Positions 56,656-64,000 of a DNA stretch of 64,000 bases are shown piece by piece. The notes beneath the pieces are model-generated. The model ran no database searches. It was not told the origin of the DNA and saw nothing but the letters and a program-made list of their open reading frames with translations. Origin of the DNA: JAAXHB01 sp965214945 (GTDB lineage Bacteria > Actinomycetota > Acidimicrobiia > Acidimicrobiales > Aldehydirespiratoraceae). Positions within the stretch are counted from its first letter, which is position 1. Every line of letters starts with the position of its first letter. Position numbers and translations under genes: made by a program. The stretch is from the NCBI GenBank assembly GCA_965214945.1, contig OZ244029.1, positions 3,038,001 through 3,102,000 on the forward strand. The letters are read 5' to 3'.

Positions 56656-58021
56656 CTTCGAGGAATTGCGCTCCGTCGATCTGCCCGCCGAGAAGCTCCT
56701 GAGTCTTGGCCGTGAGCGTGTTGAACATCGTGTCGGTGGTCCAGTCGGCGTAGAGCGTGATCCCGTCTGCTGCGATGACCTGTGCGGCACCGGCCGCCAC
56801 GTCGGCGAGCAGGCCGGAGATCTCGACATCAGACTCCCGGGCCGGGACCCGTCCTACGGCGGCCAGCTCAGAGGCGAAGTCAGCGTCCATCATCAAGGCG
56901 ATGAACGCCGCCGCCAGATCGGGATGCTCTGCCTTTGCGGTGATGTGCCATGGCAGGGCGAGGGCGGCGGTGCCGCCGAGGGTTCCACTGGGTCCAACTG
57001 GCATGGCGAAATAGCCGACGTTGTCGCCCATACCCTCCTCAAGGATAGCGGTGTTCCAATTGCCACCTATCAGGAACACCCCTTCGCCGTTGATGAACGA
57101 CGCCACCGAATCGTCCCAGGCGATTCCGTTCACGCCCTCGGGGAAGTAGCCCGCGTCCTTCCAGCTCACGATCGCATTGGCGGCCTGCAACTCGGTGTCG
57201 GTCACCACGGTGGAACCGGGCTCCCCGAACACCCAAGCGCGGATCTCGGACGCAGGCCGGTATGCGGCCTGAACCATTCCGTAGACGTGCAACGCTGGCC
57301 AGCCCTCAGCGTTACCAAGCTGTATCGGCAGTTCTCCAGCCTGCTTCGCTGTGGCCAGCAGCGCCTCAAACTCCTCGAAGGTTGCTGGGAGTTCGCCACC
57401 GATGGCCGCCAGTTTCTCCTTGTTGTAGTAAACGCCCACGAACTCAGCGACCGCGGAGATTCCCCACAGGCGCCCGTTGCCGAAGTCGGTGCCCGCGTCG
57501 TTGAAGCGGTATTGATCCAGCGAGCCCGAGCCGAAGGCTTCCTCCCATCCGTAGACCTCCGCATAATCATCGAGTGGAATAATCAGCCCGGCCTGCACCA
57601 GTAATCCGTCGATCGTGTAGCCCTGGTTGCCGTGAGCCACGTCGGGCGGGTCATCACTTTGGAGGATTCCGGGAGCGATCTGCATGTAGTCGTCAAAAGC
57701 TCGGAGCGTCACGTCGATGGTGACGTTGGGATAGCGCTCTCGGAACAGCTCCGTGGCTCGGGCAAGCGTCGCCTCGTCACCCGACTCGGCCAGAACATTC
57801 AGGGTGACCTCGCCGAGGGACTCGAAACCTTCGGTCTGGATACCGTCTTCAGCCGGGGCGCCCTCGGCGTCTGCCGGCTCATCAGCCATAACGTCGTCTT
57901 CAGCCGGGCCGCCGGCAGCCTCATCGGCCTCGCCGTCGTCGCCGCAAGCCGAGGCAATCAATGTCAGCGCCAGTGCCGCGGCCAAGAGCCGACCGATGCG
58001 CAGCCGTTTGATTCTGCTCAT
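56618..58021 (-). CDS. Sugar ABC transporter substrate-binding lipoprotein (CUT1, family 1)
   Basis: 467 residues from ATG at 58021 with AGGGAGA upstream. Signal peptide with lipobox LIASAC (Cys26) and an acidic linker (about 27-60, GDDGEADEAAGG...). The mature part has the SBP_bac_1 pattern: LNVLAESGDEATLARATELFRERYPNVTIDVTLRAFDDYMQ and GVFLIGGNWNTAILEEGMGDNVGYFAMP. It binds an oligosaccharide or sugar derivative for the two permeases. The ligand is unknown; GH4, GlcNAc-type kinase and NagB-like neighbours favour an amino or modified sugar. Confidence 0.9.
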   Translation of the reverse strand: MSRIKRLRIGRLLAAALALTLIASACGDDGEADEAAGGPAEDDVMADEPADAEGAPAEDGIQTEGFESLGEVTLNVLAESGDEATLARATELFRERYPNVTIDVTLRAFDDYMQIAPGILQSDDPPDVAHGNQGYTIDGLLVQAGLIIPLDDYAEVYGWEEAFGSGSLDQYRFNDAGTDFGNGRLWGISAVAEFVGVYYNKEKLAAIGGELPATFEEFEALLATAKQAGELPIQLGNAEGWPALHVYGMVQAAYRPASEIRAWVFGEPGSTVVTDTELQAANAIVSWKDAGYFPEGVNGIAWDDSVASFINGEGVFLIGGNWNTAILEEGMGDNVGYFAMPVGPSGTLGGTAALALPWHITAKAEHPDLAAAFIALMMDADFASELAAVGRVPARESDVEISGLLADVAAGAAQVIAADGITLYADWTTDTMFNTLTAKTQELLGGQIDGAQFLEDVQADWEAFFAE

Positions 58022-58097
58022 TTCATTCTCCCTTAGGTTGTAGTGCGCTGGCGGCCGCAGAGGCCGGCGACGCATTGTGCTTGTCATCCCAGTAAAC

Positions 58098-58112
58098 TGG
58101 TATTTTATACCA
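58098..58112. promoter_or_regulatory. GntR-type operator between binding-protein gene and gntR
   Basis: TGGTAT-TTT-ATACCA, a perfect 15-bp palindrome, immediately followed by another ATACCA half. It lies in the AT-rich divergent promoter (58022-58193) and resembles operators of HutC-subfamily GntR regulators; the gene for such a regulator starts 82 nt away. Confidence 0.6.
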
Positions 58113-58193
58113 TACCAAGCTGAGCCAGATGTCAATAATCTCGAGCCAGATTCCGATCCTTTGACCAATAGACTGCTGTGACACCATGACCGC

Positions 58194-58961
58194 GTGGGCT
58201 TCGTGTCAGATCTGGGTGTGCGCGCCGTAGACCCAAGTGCGCCGCAGCCTTCGGCTTTGCAGGCTTACCGCATCCTCGAGGAGGCCGTTAGCAGCCGAGC
58301 GCTAGCGCCGGGGGTCAGGCTCCCGTCCGAACGGAACCTCGCAAATCAAATCGGTGTCAGCCGGTCCACGCTCCGCCACGTTCTGGCGGCGCTGGCCGAC
58401 GCCGATCTTGTCCGACCGAGCCCCCAGCGCGGATGGTTCGTGTCCGAGACTCGAATCAGCGATCCTCCGAACACTCTGGTCAGCTTCACCGAGACAGCCC
58501 GCCAGCGCGGGCTGCGGCCGGGCGGCCGGGTTCTCTCCCGGGCGGTTCGCCCTATCACATTGGTCGAGCAGGAGAAGCTGCAAGCTGCTCCGGGCGCGGA
58601 GATTCTCCATGTGCGCCGGCTCCGCACGCTGGACGACACGCCCGTCTGCGTTGAATCCAGCCGCATAGTTATGGCGCGGGTTCCGGGTATAGAGACAGTG
58701 GACCTCACCAACAGATCTCTTTATGAGGCGATGGAGAGCGTCGGCGGTGTCCGGCCCGCCCGATCGGACTATGCCCTGCACGCGGGCGCCGCCGATGAGG
58801 CGATGTCGGAACTGCTGAAGGTCGGTGCCGGGACGCCGGTGATGATCGCCCGCGAGACCACTTACAGCAGTCGTGGCGACAGGCTGCTAACTGCTCGCCT
58901 CACCTACCGGGGCGACGCCTACATGTTCCGAGCCACTCTCTACGGCCGGCGGTCGTCGTGA
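58194..58961 (+). CDS. GntR family regulator (HutC/UTRA type)
   Basis: 255 residues. Winged helix-turn-helix at about 20-85 (AYRILEEAVSSRALAPGVRLPSERNLANQIGVSRSTLRHVLAALADADLV) and a UTRA ligand-binding domain (about 95-245; EILHVRRLRTLDDTPVCVESSRIV, PVMIARETTYSSRGDRLLTARLTYRGDAY). UTRA domains sense sugar phosphates or small acids. It is divergent from the ABC transporter and is the likely local repressor. GTG start. Confidence 0.9.
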   Translation: MGFVSDLGVRAVDPSAPQPSALQAYRILEEAVSSRALAPGVRLPSERNLANQIGVSRSTLRHVLAALADADLVRPSPQRGWFVSETRISDPPNTLVSFTETARQRGLRPGGRVLSRAVRPITLVEQEKLQAAPGAEILHVRRLRTLDDTPVCVESSRIVMARVPGIETVDLTNRSLYEAMESVGGVRPARSDYALHAGAADEAMSELLKVGAGTPVMIARETTYSSRGDRLLTARLTYRGDAYMFRATLYGRRSS

Positions 58962-59031
58962 TCAGCGCTTCGCTCTCTTCACCTGCTTCGCCGGTCTGTT
59001 CGTCGTCGTCGACTGTCAGAGGCTTTCGAGC

Positions 59032-59934
59032 ATGATCCAGCCACCACGGAGAGCGACTCCTCGGCCTATCTACGACCGTCCGACCGTCCTGCCGGCATCA
59101 GACCGTGTGCGGCACATCTGGGGGGACTCCGCCTCTGGGCACGTGATCGATCGGCTGTTTGTGTCCTCAGAGATGCTCCACGTCTTGGAGTTCGCCCTCC
59201 CGCCGGGCGGTCGCTTCGGCCATTCTCGGGACAATCCGACGATCTTCGCCGCCGACGAGCTGCTCTACGTGCTCGACGGCGTGCTCATGCTGAGCGATCC
59301 CTCAATCGGTGAGACGCAGCGCATCCGGGCTGGCGAGGCCGCCTTCTTCCGGCGAGACACCTGGCATCACGGCCGCGCCGGCGGAGACGGCGGAGTGCGA
59401 GTGCTCGAATTCTTCTCGCCCACTCCCGCGACGGGCGCCTCCAGCCAATACGCCAAGACCCAGCCCTATCTGGAGGAGACGATGACACTGGATCGGCGAC
59501 TGCTGGGCGCCTGGCCCTTCGGCACCGCAGCGCTCACGGCTGAGCACCGCATCACCCCAGTCCGCGAGGAGGGTCTTGCCTGGGCCACCCTCGGCGAGAT
59601 CGAGCTGGCTTTCTTCGCGGCCACCGAGCACCTCACTGTGTTCCGCGGCCATCTGCGCGCCGGGGCGGCCTCCGATCATCGGGAGGATCCCGGCGAGACG
59701 TTCGTGCTCCTGCTGGCCGGCGAGCTGACGATGCTCACTCCCACCGCGCCCGACGCCAACTGCCTGCAGCTTCGGCCCGGCGACGCTGCCGTCCTGCCGC
59801 CGGGCACCCCGCACTCCTATCTCTCCAGCGGTGACAGTCAAGCGGTCTGGCTGGCTGGGATTGGCCCGGGCTGGATGAACTCGCCGGACGCCCGTCCAGG
59901 CGCCGAAGGGCTGACACCCGGCCCGTCGGGATGA
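59032..59934 (+). CDS. Bicupin protein
   Basis: 300 residues with two cupin repeats: first about 45-135 (EFALPPGGRFGHSRDNPTIFAADELLYVLDGVLML...GEAAFFRRDTWHH), second about 195-280 (FRGHLRAGAASDHREDPGETFVLLLAGELTML...GDAAVLPPGTPHSY). His and Glu residues that could bind metal are present in both. Such proteins include sugar isomerases, dioxygenases and sensors. It overlaps the ROK gene by 4 bp (ATGA), so they act together; function not established. Confidence 0.75.
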   Translation: MIQPPRRATPRPIYDRPTVLPASDRVRHIWGDSASGHVIDRLFVSSEMLHVLEFALPPGGRFGHSRDNPTIFAADELLYVLDGVLMLSDPSIGETQRIRAGEAAFFRRDTWHHGRAGGDGGVRVLEFFSPTPATGASSQYAKTQPYLEETMTLDRRLLGAWPFGTAALTAEHRITPVREEGLAWATLGEIELAFFAATEHLTVFRGHLRAGAASDHREDPGETFVLLLAGELTMLTPTAPDANCLQLRPGDAAVLPPGTPHSYLSSGDSQAVWLAGIGPGWMNSPDARPGAEGLTPGPSG

Positions 59935-60875
59935 CCCGCGTCGCCGTCGGCGTCGATGTGGGAGGGACGAAGATCGGCGCAGCGTTGGTCTCGGCCCGCG
60001 GGGAGGTTCTCTACAAGCAGACCGTGCCGTCCCCGCGGTCCCCTCAGGGGGTCGATCCTGGCCATGTCGAGACGCTCGCCCTGTTGGGGCGCTTGGAGAC
60101 GAAGGCTGCGGAGGCGGGTCTCGAGGTGCTTGGCGCCGGCATCGGCGTGCCCGAATATGTGACCCCCGAGGGTCGGATCAACAGCAGGCTCGTGCTCGCG
60201 CCGGGCTCAGAATTGCCGGCCTCGACACGCTCGGGGGCACCCATCGTGATCGACTCCGATGTCAGGTGCGCAGCCCGGGCAGAGCACCGGCTCGGCCATG
60301 GCCGCCGCTTCTCGAGCTTCGCGTTCGCGTCCATCGGAACTGGTATCTCCCACACGCTCGTCATGGGGGGCCTTATCTGGCCGGGACATCGAGGCGAGGC
60401 GATCGCCTTGGGGGAACTTCCCGTCGGCCAGACGCTCGCCATTCGGGCTGATGCTCCGGCGACCGTAGAGGAGCAGGCGTCGGGCCGCGCTATCGAGCAG
60501 GCGTCCGGTCGAGCCCCCGAGCAGGCGCCGGGCCGCCCGACGGTGGTGTCGGCGCCGCCGGCCGATTTGCTGCTAGCCGAGTCAGTGCCTTACGCCGCTG
60601 AGCACGAGCCCAGCAGCATGAACGGCATCGACACTCGAGCAGGGCGAATCGTCGCCCGGGCTTTGGCTGATCTTGTGCACTTGGTCGACCCGGCCGCGGT
60701 GATCCTAGGCGGCGGGCTCGGCTGCAGTGCGGGCGCGTACATCGCATCGTTGGCCCGCCACTTCAACCTTCTGACTCGCAGCCGACCGTCTCCGCCCGCT
60801 CTCCTGCAAACTCGGCTCGGCAACGACGCCGGCGCCATCGGTGCCGGACTTCTTGTTCACCAGGCCTCCGGGTAG
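59931..60875 (+). CDS. ROK family sugar kinase without the zinc-binding Cys motif
   Basis: 314 residues. VGVDVGGTKIGAALVSARGEV (phosphate-1, about 5-25), IDSDVRCAARAEHRLGHG (catalytic Asp region), FASIGTGISHTLVMGGLIWPGHRGEA and VILGGGLGCSAGAY are ROK signatures. The usual CxCGxxGCxE zinc motif is absent, and the conserved E-x-x-SGRA segment has been amplified to three 8-residue units at 181-204. Probably phosphorylates a sugar from the neighbouring importer. ATG overlaps the bicupin stop. Confidence 0.82.
   Translation: MTRVAVGVDVGGTKIGAALVSARGEVLYKQTVPSPRSPQGVDPGHVETLALLGRLETKAAEAGLEVLGAGIGVPEYVTPEGRINSRLVLAPGSELPASTRSGAPIVIDSDVRCAARAEHRLGHGRRFSSFAFASIGTGISHTLVMGGLIWPGHRGEAIALGELPVGQTLAIRADAPATVEEQASGRAIEQASGRAPEQAPGRPTVVSAPPADLLLAESVPYAAEHEPSSMNGIDTRAGRIVARALADLVHLVDPAAVILGGGLGCSAGAYIASLARHFNLLTRSRPSPPALLQTRLGNDAGAIGAGLLVHQASG
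60471..60542 (+). repeat. In-frame 3 x 24-nt tandem repeat in the ROK kinase
   Basis: Units at 60471-60494, 60495-60518 and 60519-60542 encode EQASGRAI, EQASGRAP and EQAPGRPT. The first unit corresponds to a conserved ROK motif; the others look like expansions of it. Confidence 0.9.
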
Positions 60876-60878
60876 CCG

Positions 60879-62330
60879 TTAGCAGCGGTCAGAGCACCGG
60901 GTGGCAATGCCGGCGCGGCGGAACAGCCGCCCTGCGGCGGCCTCGGCTGCGGTGAGCACGGCCTGCTCGTCGATGTCCAGCAGCTCCCCGCCTCGAATGC
61001 GCACCCGCCCGTCGACGATCACGTCGCGCACGTCGCGGGGGGTGGCGTTGTACACCAGCGCGCTCGGCACCCGGTGCACCGGCATCACGAACGGCGACCG
61101 CAGACTCACCACCACCAGATCGGCCCGCTGACCGGGCGCAACGGCACCGAAGGCGTCGGGCATCCCGAAGGCGGCCGCGCCGCCCCTACAGGCCATGATC
61201 AGCACCTCCTCAGGCTGCAGCGCCACCGCCTCGAGGCGGTGCACCTTCTGCAGCAGCACCGCAGCCTTGAGGACCTCGAACATGTCCTGGCGGTTGTTGC
61301 TGCCCGGCCCGTCGCTAGCAAGTGCCACCGTTATGCCCCGCCGGCGCATGTTGACGACACGGGCCACGCCCGATGCCAGGTACATGTTCGACACCGGGCA
61401 GTGCACCACCACCGAGCCCGACTCGGCGATGAGGTCAAGCTCGTTGTCGTCAAGCCAAACGCTGTGCGCGAGCTGCACGTCCGGGCCAAGCGCTCCCAGG
61501 GACTTCAGCCATCCCACGTGCCGCAACCCTCGTTCGTCGAGGCTCATCTCCACCTCGACCGACGTCTCGGCGCAGTGGATGTGAATACCGCGGCCCCAGC
61601 TGCGGGCCTCGGCCAACGTGGCCCGCATGGCCTCGTCGGAGCACCCCCAGGGGATGAGCGGTGCTAGCTCCACCCGCATCCGGTCGTCGTCGCGGCCGTC
61701 CCAGCGGGCGCGCATCGCGCGGGCCCGCTCAATGGTGTCGGCAGGTGTCTTCATGAGCGTCGGGTGATAGTTGCGGTCGGCCCATCCGTGCGCCAGCAGG
61801 AACCGCACGCCCAGATCGTCGGCGGCCCGGCACACTGCGTCGTCGAGCGAGTCGTCGACGCTGTCGTTGACGTGGACGTACTGGTGGTCGACAACCGCGG
61901 TGGCCCCGGAGCGGAGGTTCTCGATCAGCCCGACCATGGCGGCCAGGTAGACGGTGGTGCGGTCGATGTGAACTGCTGCGGGCCATATGCAGTCCCGCAG
62001 CCAGTCCAGCAGGGTCTTGTCGTCGGCCAGCCCCCTGAAGAAGCTCTGGAACAGGTGGGTGTGAGCGTTGGTCATGCCCGGCATCACCGCGGCCCCGGCC
62101 GCGTCGATGACCTCGGAGGCTTGGCGGTGGCGAGCTTGCGGCGGTGCTCCGGGCCCGACCTCGACGATCCGGTTGCCCCGCGTGAACACCCATCCCGGAT
62201 CGAAGATTGTGCCGTTGTCGTCGACGGTGACCACGGCCCCGCCGTGAACCAACAGGCTTTCCGAGCGCGCCCCACTTACGACTTTCGGCTCTCGTACGCC
62301 AAGTCGAATACTCAAAAAATCCTCAAGCAT
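60879..62330 (-). CDS. Amidohydrolase (AtzA/TrzN/SAH-deaminase-like)
   Basis: 483 residues. PGMTNAHTHLFQSFFRGLADD (HxH, about 90-110), HIHCAETSVEVEMS (His about 247), LAHSVWL, and ALASDGPGSNNRQDMFEVLK (Asp about 332), with the C-terminal VAPGQRADLVVV. This is the metal-dependent hydrolase group that includes atrazine chlorohydrolase, 8-oxoguanine deaminase and SAH/MTA deaminase. Distantly similar in plan to the amidohydrolase at 45022-46401. ATG at 62330 chosen; a later start near LLVHGGAVVTVDD is possible. The spacer 62331-62472 shows no gene. Confidence 0.83.
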   Translation of the reverse strand: MLEDFLSIRLGVREPKVVSGARSESLLVHGGAVVTVDDNGTIFDPGWVFTRGNRIVEVGPGAPPQARHRQASEVIDAAGAAVMPGMTNAHTHLFQSFFRGLADDKTLLDWLRDCIWPAAVHIDRTTVYLAAMVGLIENLRSGATAVVDHQYVHVNDSVDDSLDDAVCRAADDLGVRFLLAHGWADRNYHPTLMKTPADTIERARAMRARWDGRDDDRMRVELAPLIPWGCSDEAMRATLAEARSWGRGIHIHCAETSVEVEMSLDERGLRHVGWLKSLGALGPDVQLAHSVWLDDNELDLIAESGSVVVHCPVSNMYLASGVARVVNMRRRGITVALASDGPGSNNRQDMFEVLKAAVLLQKVHRLEAVALQPEEVLIMACRGGAAAFGMPDAFGAVAPGQRADLVVVSLRSPFVMPVHRVPSALVYNATPRDVRDVIVDGRVRIRGGELLDIDEQAVLTAAEAAAGRLFRRAGIATRCSDRC

Positions 62331-62472
62331 CTCCCTTGCCTATCAAAGGCAGCATGTGGATGTCTGAACAAGGCAGCAGCAAGAAGGCAGCAGAGCCTCG
62401 GAACTGAGCTTGTGACCCTTGCCGCGGCCGCCTGTCACTCGATGACGTCTACCGGTTCAAGGCTTTGGCGGG

Positions 62473-63498
62473 TTAGGACGTCCAGCCGCCGAAGGCGTCG
62501 ATCACCGGCTTCATGTCGTCCATGATCGGGTACAGGATCGGGCAAGTCACGCCGGCGTCGATGTACTCGGCCACCTTCTCGCGGCACTGTGCAGAAGTGC
62601 CCGCTGCCATGATGCTGCGCACCAGGTCGTCGCTGATTAGCGGCGCCGCCTTGCGGTAGTCGTCCTCGGTGGCGGGCCAGCCCACCACCTGTTGCACCCG
62701 CTCCACGAGACCGGGATCGGCCCCGGAGGCCTCCATGATGTGGGGCTCGGTGCCCAGGTAGTAGGCGACCAGCGACTTGCCGGTCAGCAGCGCCTCGTCA
62801 GGATCGTCGTCGGACAGCGAGCACACCAGCAGCTCGGGCCGGTCGATGCTGTCGGGGTCGCGGCCGGCACGCACAGCCCCGGCCGAGACGCGGGCCACGG
62901 CGTCTCGTATGTAGCTGGTGGGCACCACGTAGTTAAGCACCGCGCCGTCGGCTATCTCTCCGGAGAGCTCCAGCATCTTCGGCCCGGTTGCGCCGATATA
63001 GATCGGGATGCGGCGCGGGGAGCAGTCGCCGTAAGCGACGTCGAGGCGCACCCGGTCGAGATGGGCGAAATCGCCCTGGTAGGTGACCTCCTCCATGGTG
63101 AACAGCGCCCGTATGGCTTCCACGTTCTCTCGCATCGCCCTCAGGGGGCGGCGGCGCCCGGCGCCGACCCGGCCTGCGATGGGCTCCCACCAGGCGCCGA
63201 GACCGAGCATCACCCGGCTCTCGCCCTCGGGGGTGAGCCCGGCCAGCTCCCACATCGTGCTCCAGGTAGCCGCGATCACCGCCGGGTTGCGGGTATAGAT
63301 CGGCAGAACGCCGCTGCCGATGCGCAGCCGGCTCGTCTCGCGCAGCAGGGCGCTCATCATCACCACGCAGTCGCGGGCCAGCCTCGTGTCGGCCTGCCAG
63401 ATCTCGCTGAAGCCCCTTTGCTCGGCGTAGACGGCCATCTCGAGCTCGTAGCCGATGTTGTGCTTGTCCTGGAAGTACAGGGCCATACGCTGCGTCAT
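62473..63498 (-). CDS. LLM-class flavin/F420-dependent oxidoreductase
   Basis: 341 residues from ATG at 63498 ([43 protein letters not shown]); another start 9 codons upstream is possible. [58 protein letters not shown] and [30 protein letters not shown] are the MER-like LLM pattern, resembling methylene-H4MPT reductase-type F420 enzymes. Paralogue of 42137-43111 at family level. Substrate unknown. Confidence 0.85.
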   Translation of the reverse strand: MTQRMALYFQDKHNIGYELEMAVYAEQRGFSEIWQADTRLARDCVVMMSALLRETSRLRIGSGVLPIYTRNPAVIAATWSTMWELAGLTPEGESRVMLGLGAWWEPIAGRVGAGRRRPLRAMRENVEAIRALFTMEEVTYQGDFAHLDRVRLDVAYGDCSPRRIPIYIGATGPKMLELSGEIADGAVLNYVVPTSYIRDAVARVSAGAVRAGRDPDSIDRPELLVCSLSDDDPDEALLTGKSLVAYYLGTEPHIMEASGADPGLVERVQQVVGWPATEDDYRKAAPLISDDLVRSIMAAGTSAQCREKVAEYIDAGVTCPILYPIMDDMKPVIDAFGGWTS

Positions 63499-63564
63499 CA
63501 CGAAAGTATGCCGGGCTTCGCCCACGCTCCGATAAGCGACCGCGGGCTGCCGTCCGCAAGTTGC

Positions 63565-63610
63565 GGCAGCTATTGGTCGACGGCTACTTGGTGGCGGCTA
63601 TTGGTCGACG
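63565..63610. repeat. 18-nt repeat copying the VOC gene 3' end
   Basis: 63565-63582 and 63593-63610 (core CTATTGGTCGACG) match at 17 of 18 positions, 28 nt apart. The right copy includes the VOC stop (CTA 63598-63600); the left copy reproduces stop and last codons in the spacer. Confidence 0.75.
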
Positions 63611-63960
63611 ACTTCGAACAAGATGATCCTCAGGCCGTCGGGGCCTGCGAGTTCGAAGCTCTTGTGGCCCCACGGCTGAAGCTGCGGTGGCCGCACCACA
63701 GCGGCACCGGCCGAGACCAGCCGCTCGTGCTCGGCATCGGCGTCAGCGATCTGCCACGAGACCGAGACGCCGGTCACTCCGGGCTCGCCCCATCCCGACC
63801 CGGCCTCGATCACCTCGATGCGGCCGTCCGCGGCCAGCAGGATCGTCCCTCTGAAGATTTCGCCGAAGGACCGCTCCACCTCCAGGCCCATCACCTTGGT
63901 GAAGAAGCCGACGGTGGCGTCGTAGTCGGCGGCTGTGAAGATCACCCGGAACTCGGCCAT
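63598..63960 (-). CDS. VOC family (glyoxalase/dioxygenase fold) protein
   Basis: 120 residues, one vicinal-oxygen-chelate domain: EFRVIFTAADYDATVGFFTKVMGLEVERSFG (first beta-alpha-beta), and WQIADADAEHERLVSAGAAVVRPPQLQPWGHKSFELAGPDGLRIILFEVV (second). Metal-ligand positions are not clear: the typical N-terminal His is replaced. It may be a resistance-, lyase- or isomerase-like protein; function unknown. Co-directional with the LLM gene downstream. The last 40 bases of the window (63961-64000) hold no identifiable feature. Confidence 0.8.
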   Translation of the reverse strand: MAEFRVIFTAADYDATVGFFTKVMGLEVERSFGEIFRGTILLAADGRIEVIEAGSGWGEPGVTGVSVSWQIADADAEHERLVSAGAAVVRPPQLQPWGHKSFELAGPDGLRIILFEVVDQ

Positions 63961-64000
63961 CGGAGTTGACGTTACCCAGCCCGTTAGCCCCCGGCCATGA

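Overview
The window is high-GC, densely packed bacterial DNA from an actinobacterium. Signs of this are many GTG starts, 4-bp ATGA/GTGA gene overlaps, a CIRCE-controlled groEL, HemQ-type (chlorite-dismutase fold) coproheme decarboxylase, a PAC2-family protein, a DUF2342 zinc metalloprotease, ClpC, a long lysine-tailed TopA and two LLM (probably F420-dependent) oxidoreductases. An Acidimicrobiia-like lineage is my inference; no rRNA gene is present to settle it.

Layout. 1-20,000 is mostly housekeeping: tsaE (cut by the window edge), a P1/S58 peptidase, two SAM methyltransferases, GtrA, a rightward TesB/GNAT/acetoacetyl-CoA synthetase/PAC2 group, NUDIX, hemQ/chdC, fdhD, groEL, a MoaD-like protein, glycerate kinase, a LytR_C protein, tRNA-Thr(TGT), a lipoprotein-HAD fusion and clpC. 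20,000-36,700 holds a polyprenyl diphosphate synthase, then leftward vitamin and translation genes (pseudophosphatase, folK, DUF2520, panC, coaX, lysS), tilS with DUF2342, tRNA-Thr(CGT), a topA/MFS/tmk/holB operon and nhaA. 36,700-42,100 is a compact tad/Flp pilus operon followed by an anti-anti-sigma (STAS) and an anti-sigma (RsbW-like) gene. 42,100-50,300 is a leftward molybdenum-hydroxylase module: FAD subunit, a fused 1018-residue Mo subunit, amidohydrolase, XdhC, YqeB and an LLM oxidoreductase. 50,300-60,900 is a sugar-acquisition island (GH4, BadF-type kinase, Gfo/Idh, NagB-like, CUT1 ABC importer without its own ATPase, GntR, bicupin, ROK kinase). Its transporter part is visibly less GC-rich than the rest. 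The right end has an AtzA/TrzN-type amidohydrolase, another LLM oxidoreductase and a VOC protein.

Two observations stand out. First, the fused Mo-hydroxylase has an N-terminal module that aligns with the usual two [2Fe-2S] domains, but all eight cluster-ligand cysteines are replaced (S58, T63, A66, D78, S117, S120, D152, E154), while the molybdopterin domain and the FAD subunit look intact. Second, many intergenic spacers carry short direct repeats that copy the start or stop region of the neighbouring gene. At five loci two or three copies of about 29-38 nt are separated by unrelated spacers of about 34-42 nt (period 65-76 nt). The repeat sequence differs at every locus, so this is not CRISPR. 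Related in-frame microduplications appear inside LysS, XdhC, TesB and the ROK kinase. I know of no named element with these properties; a genome-wide count is needed to judge it.
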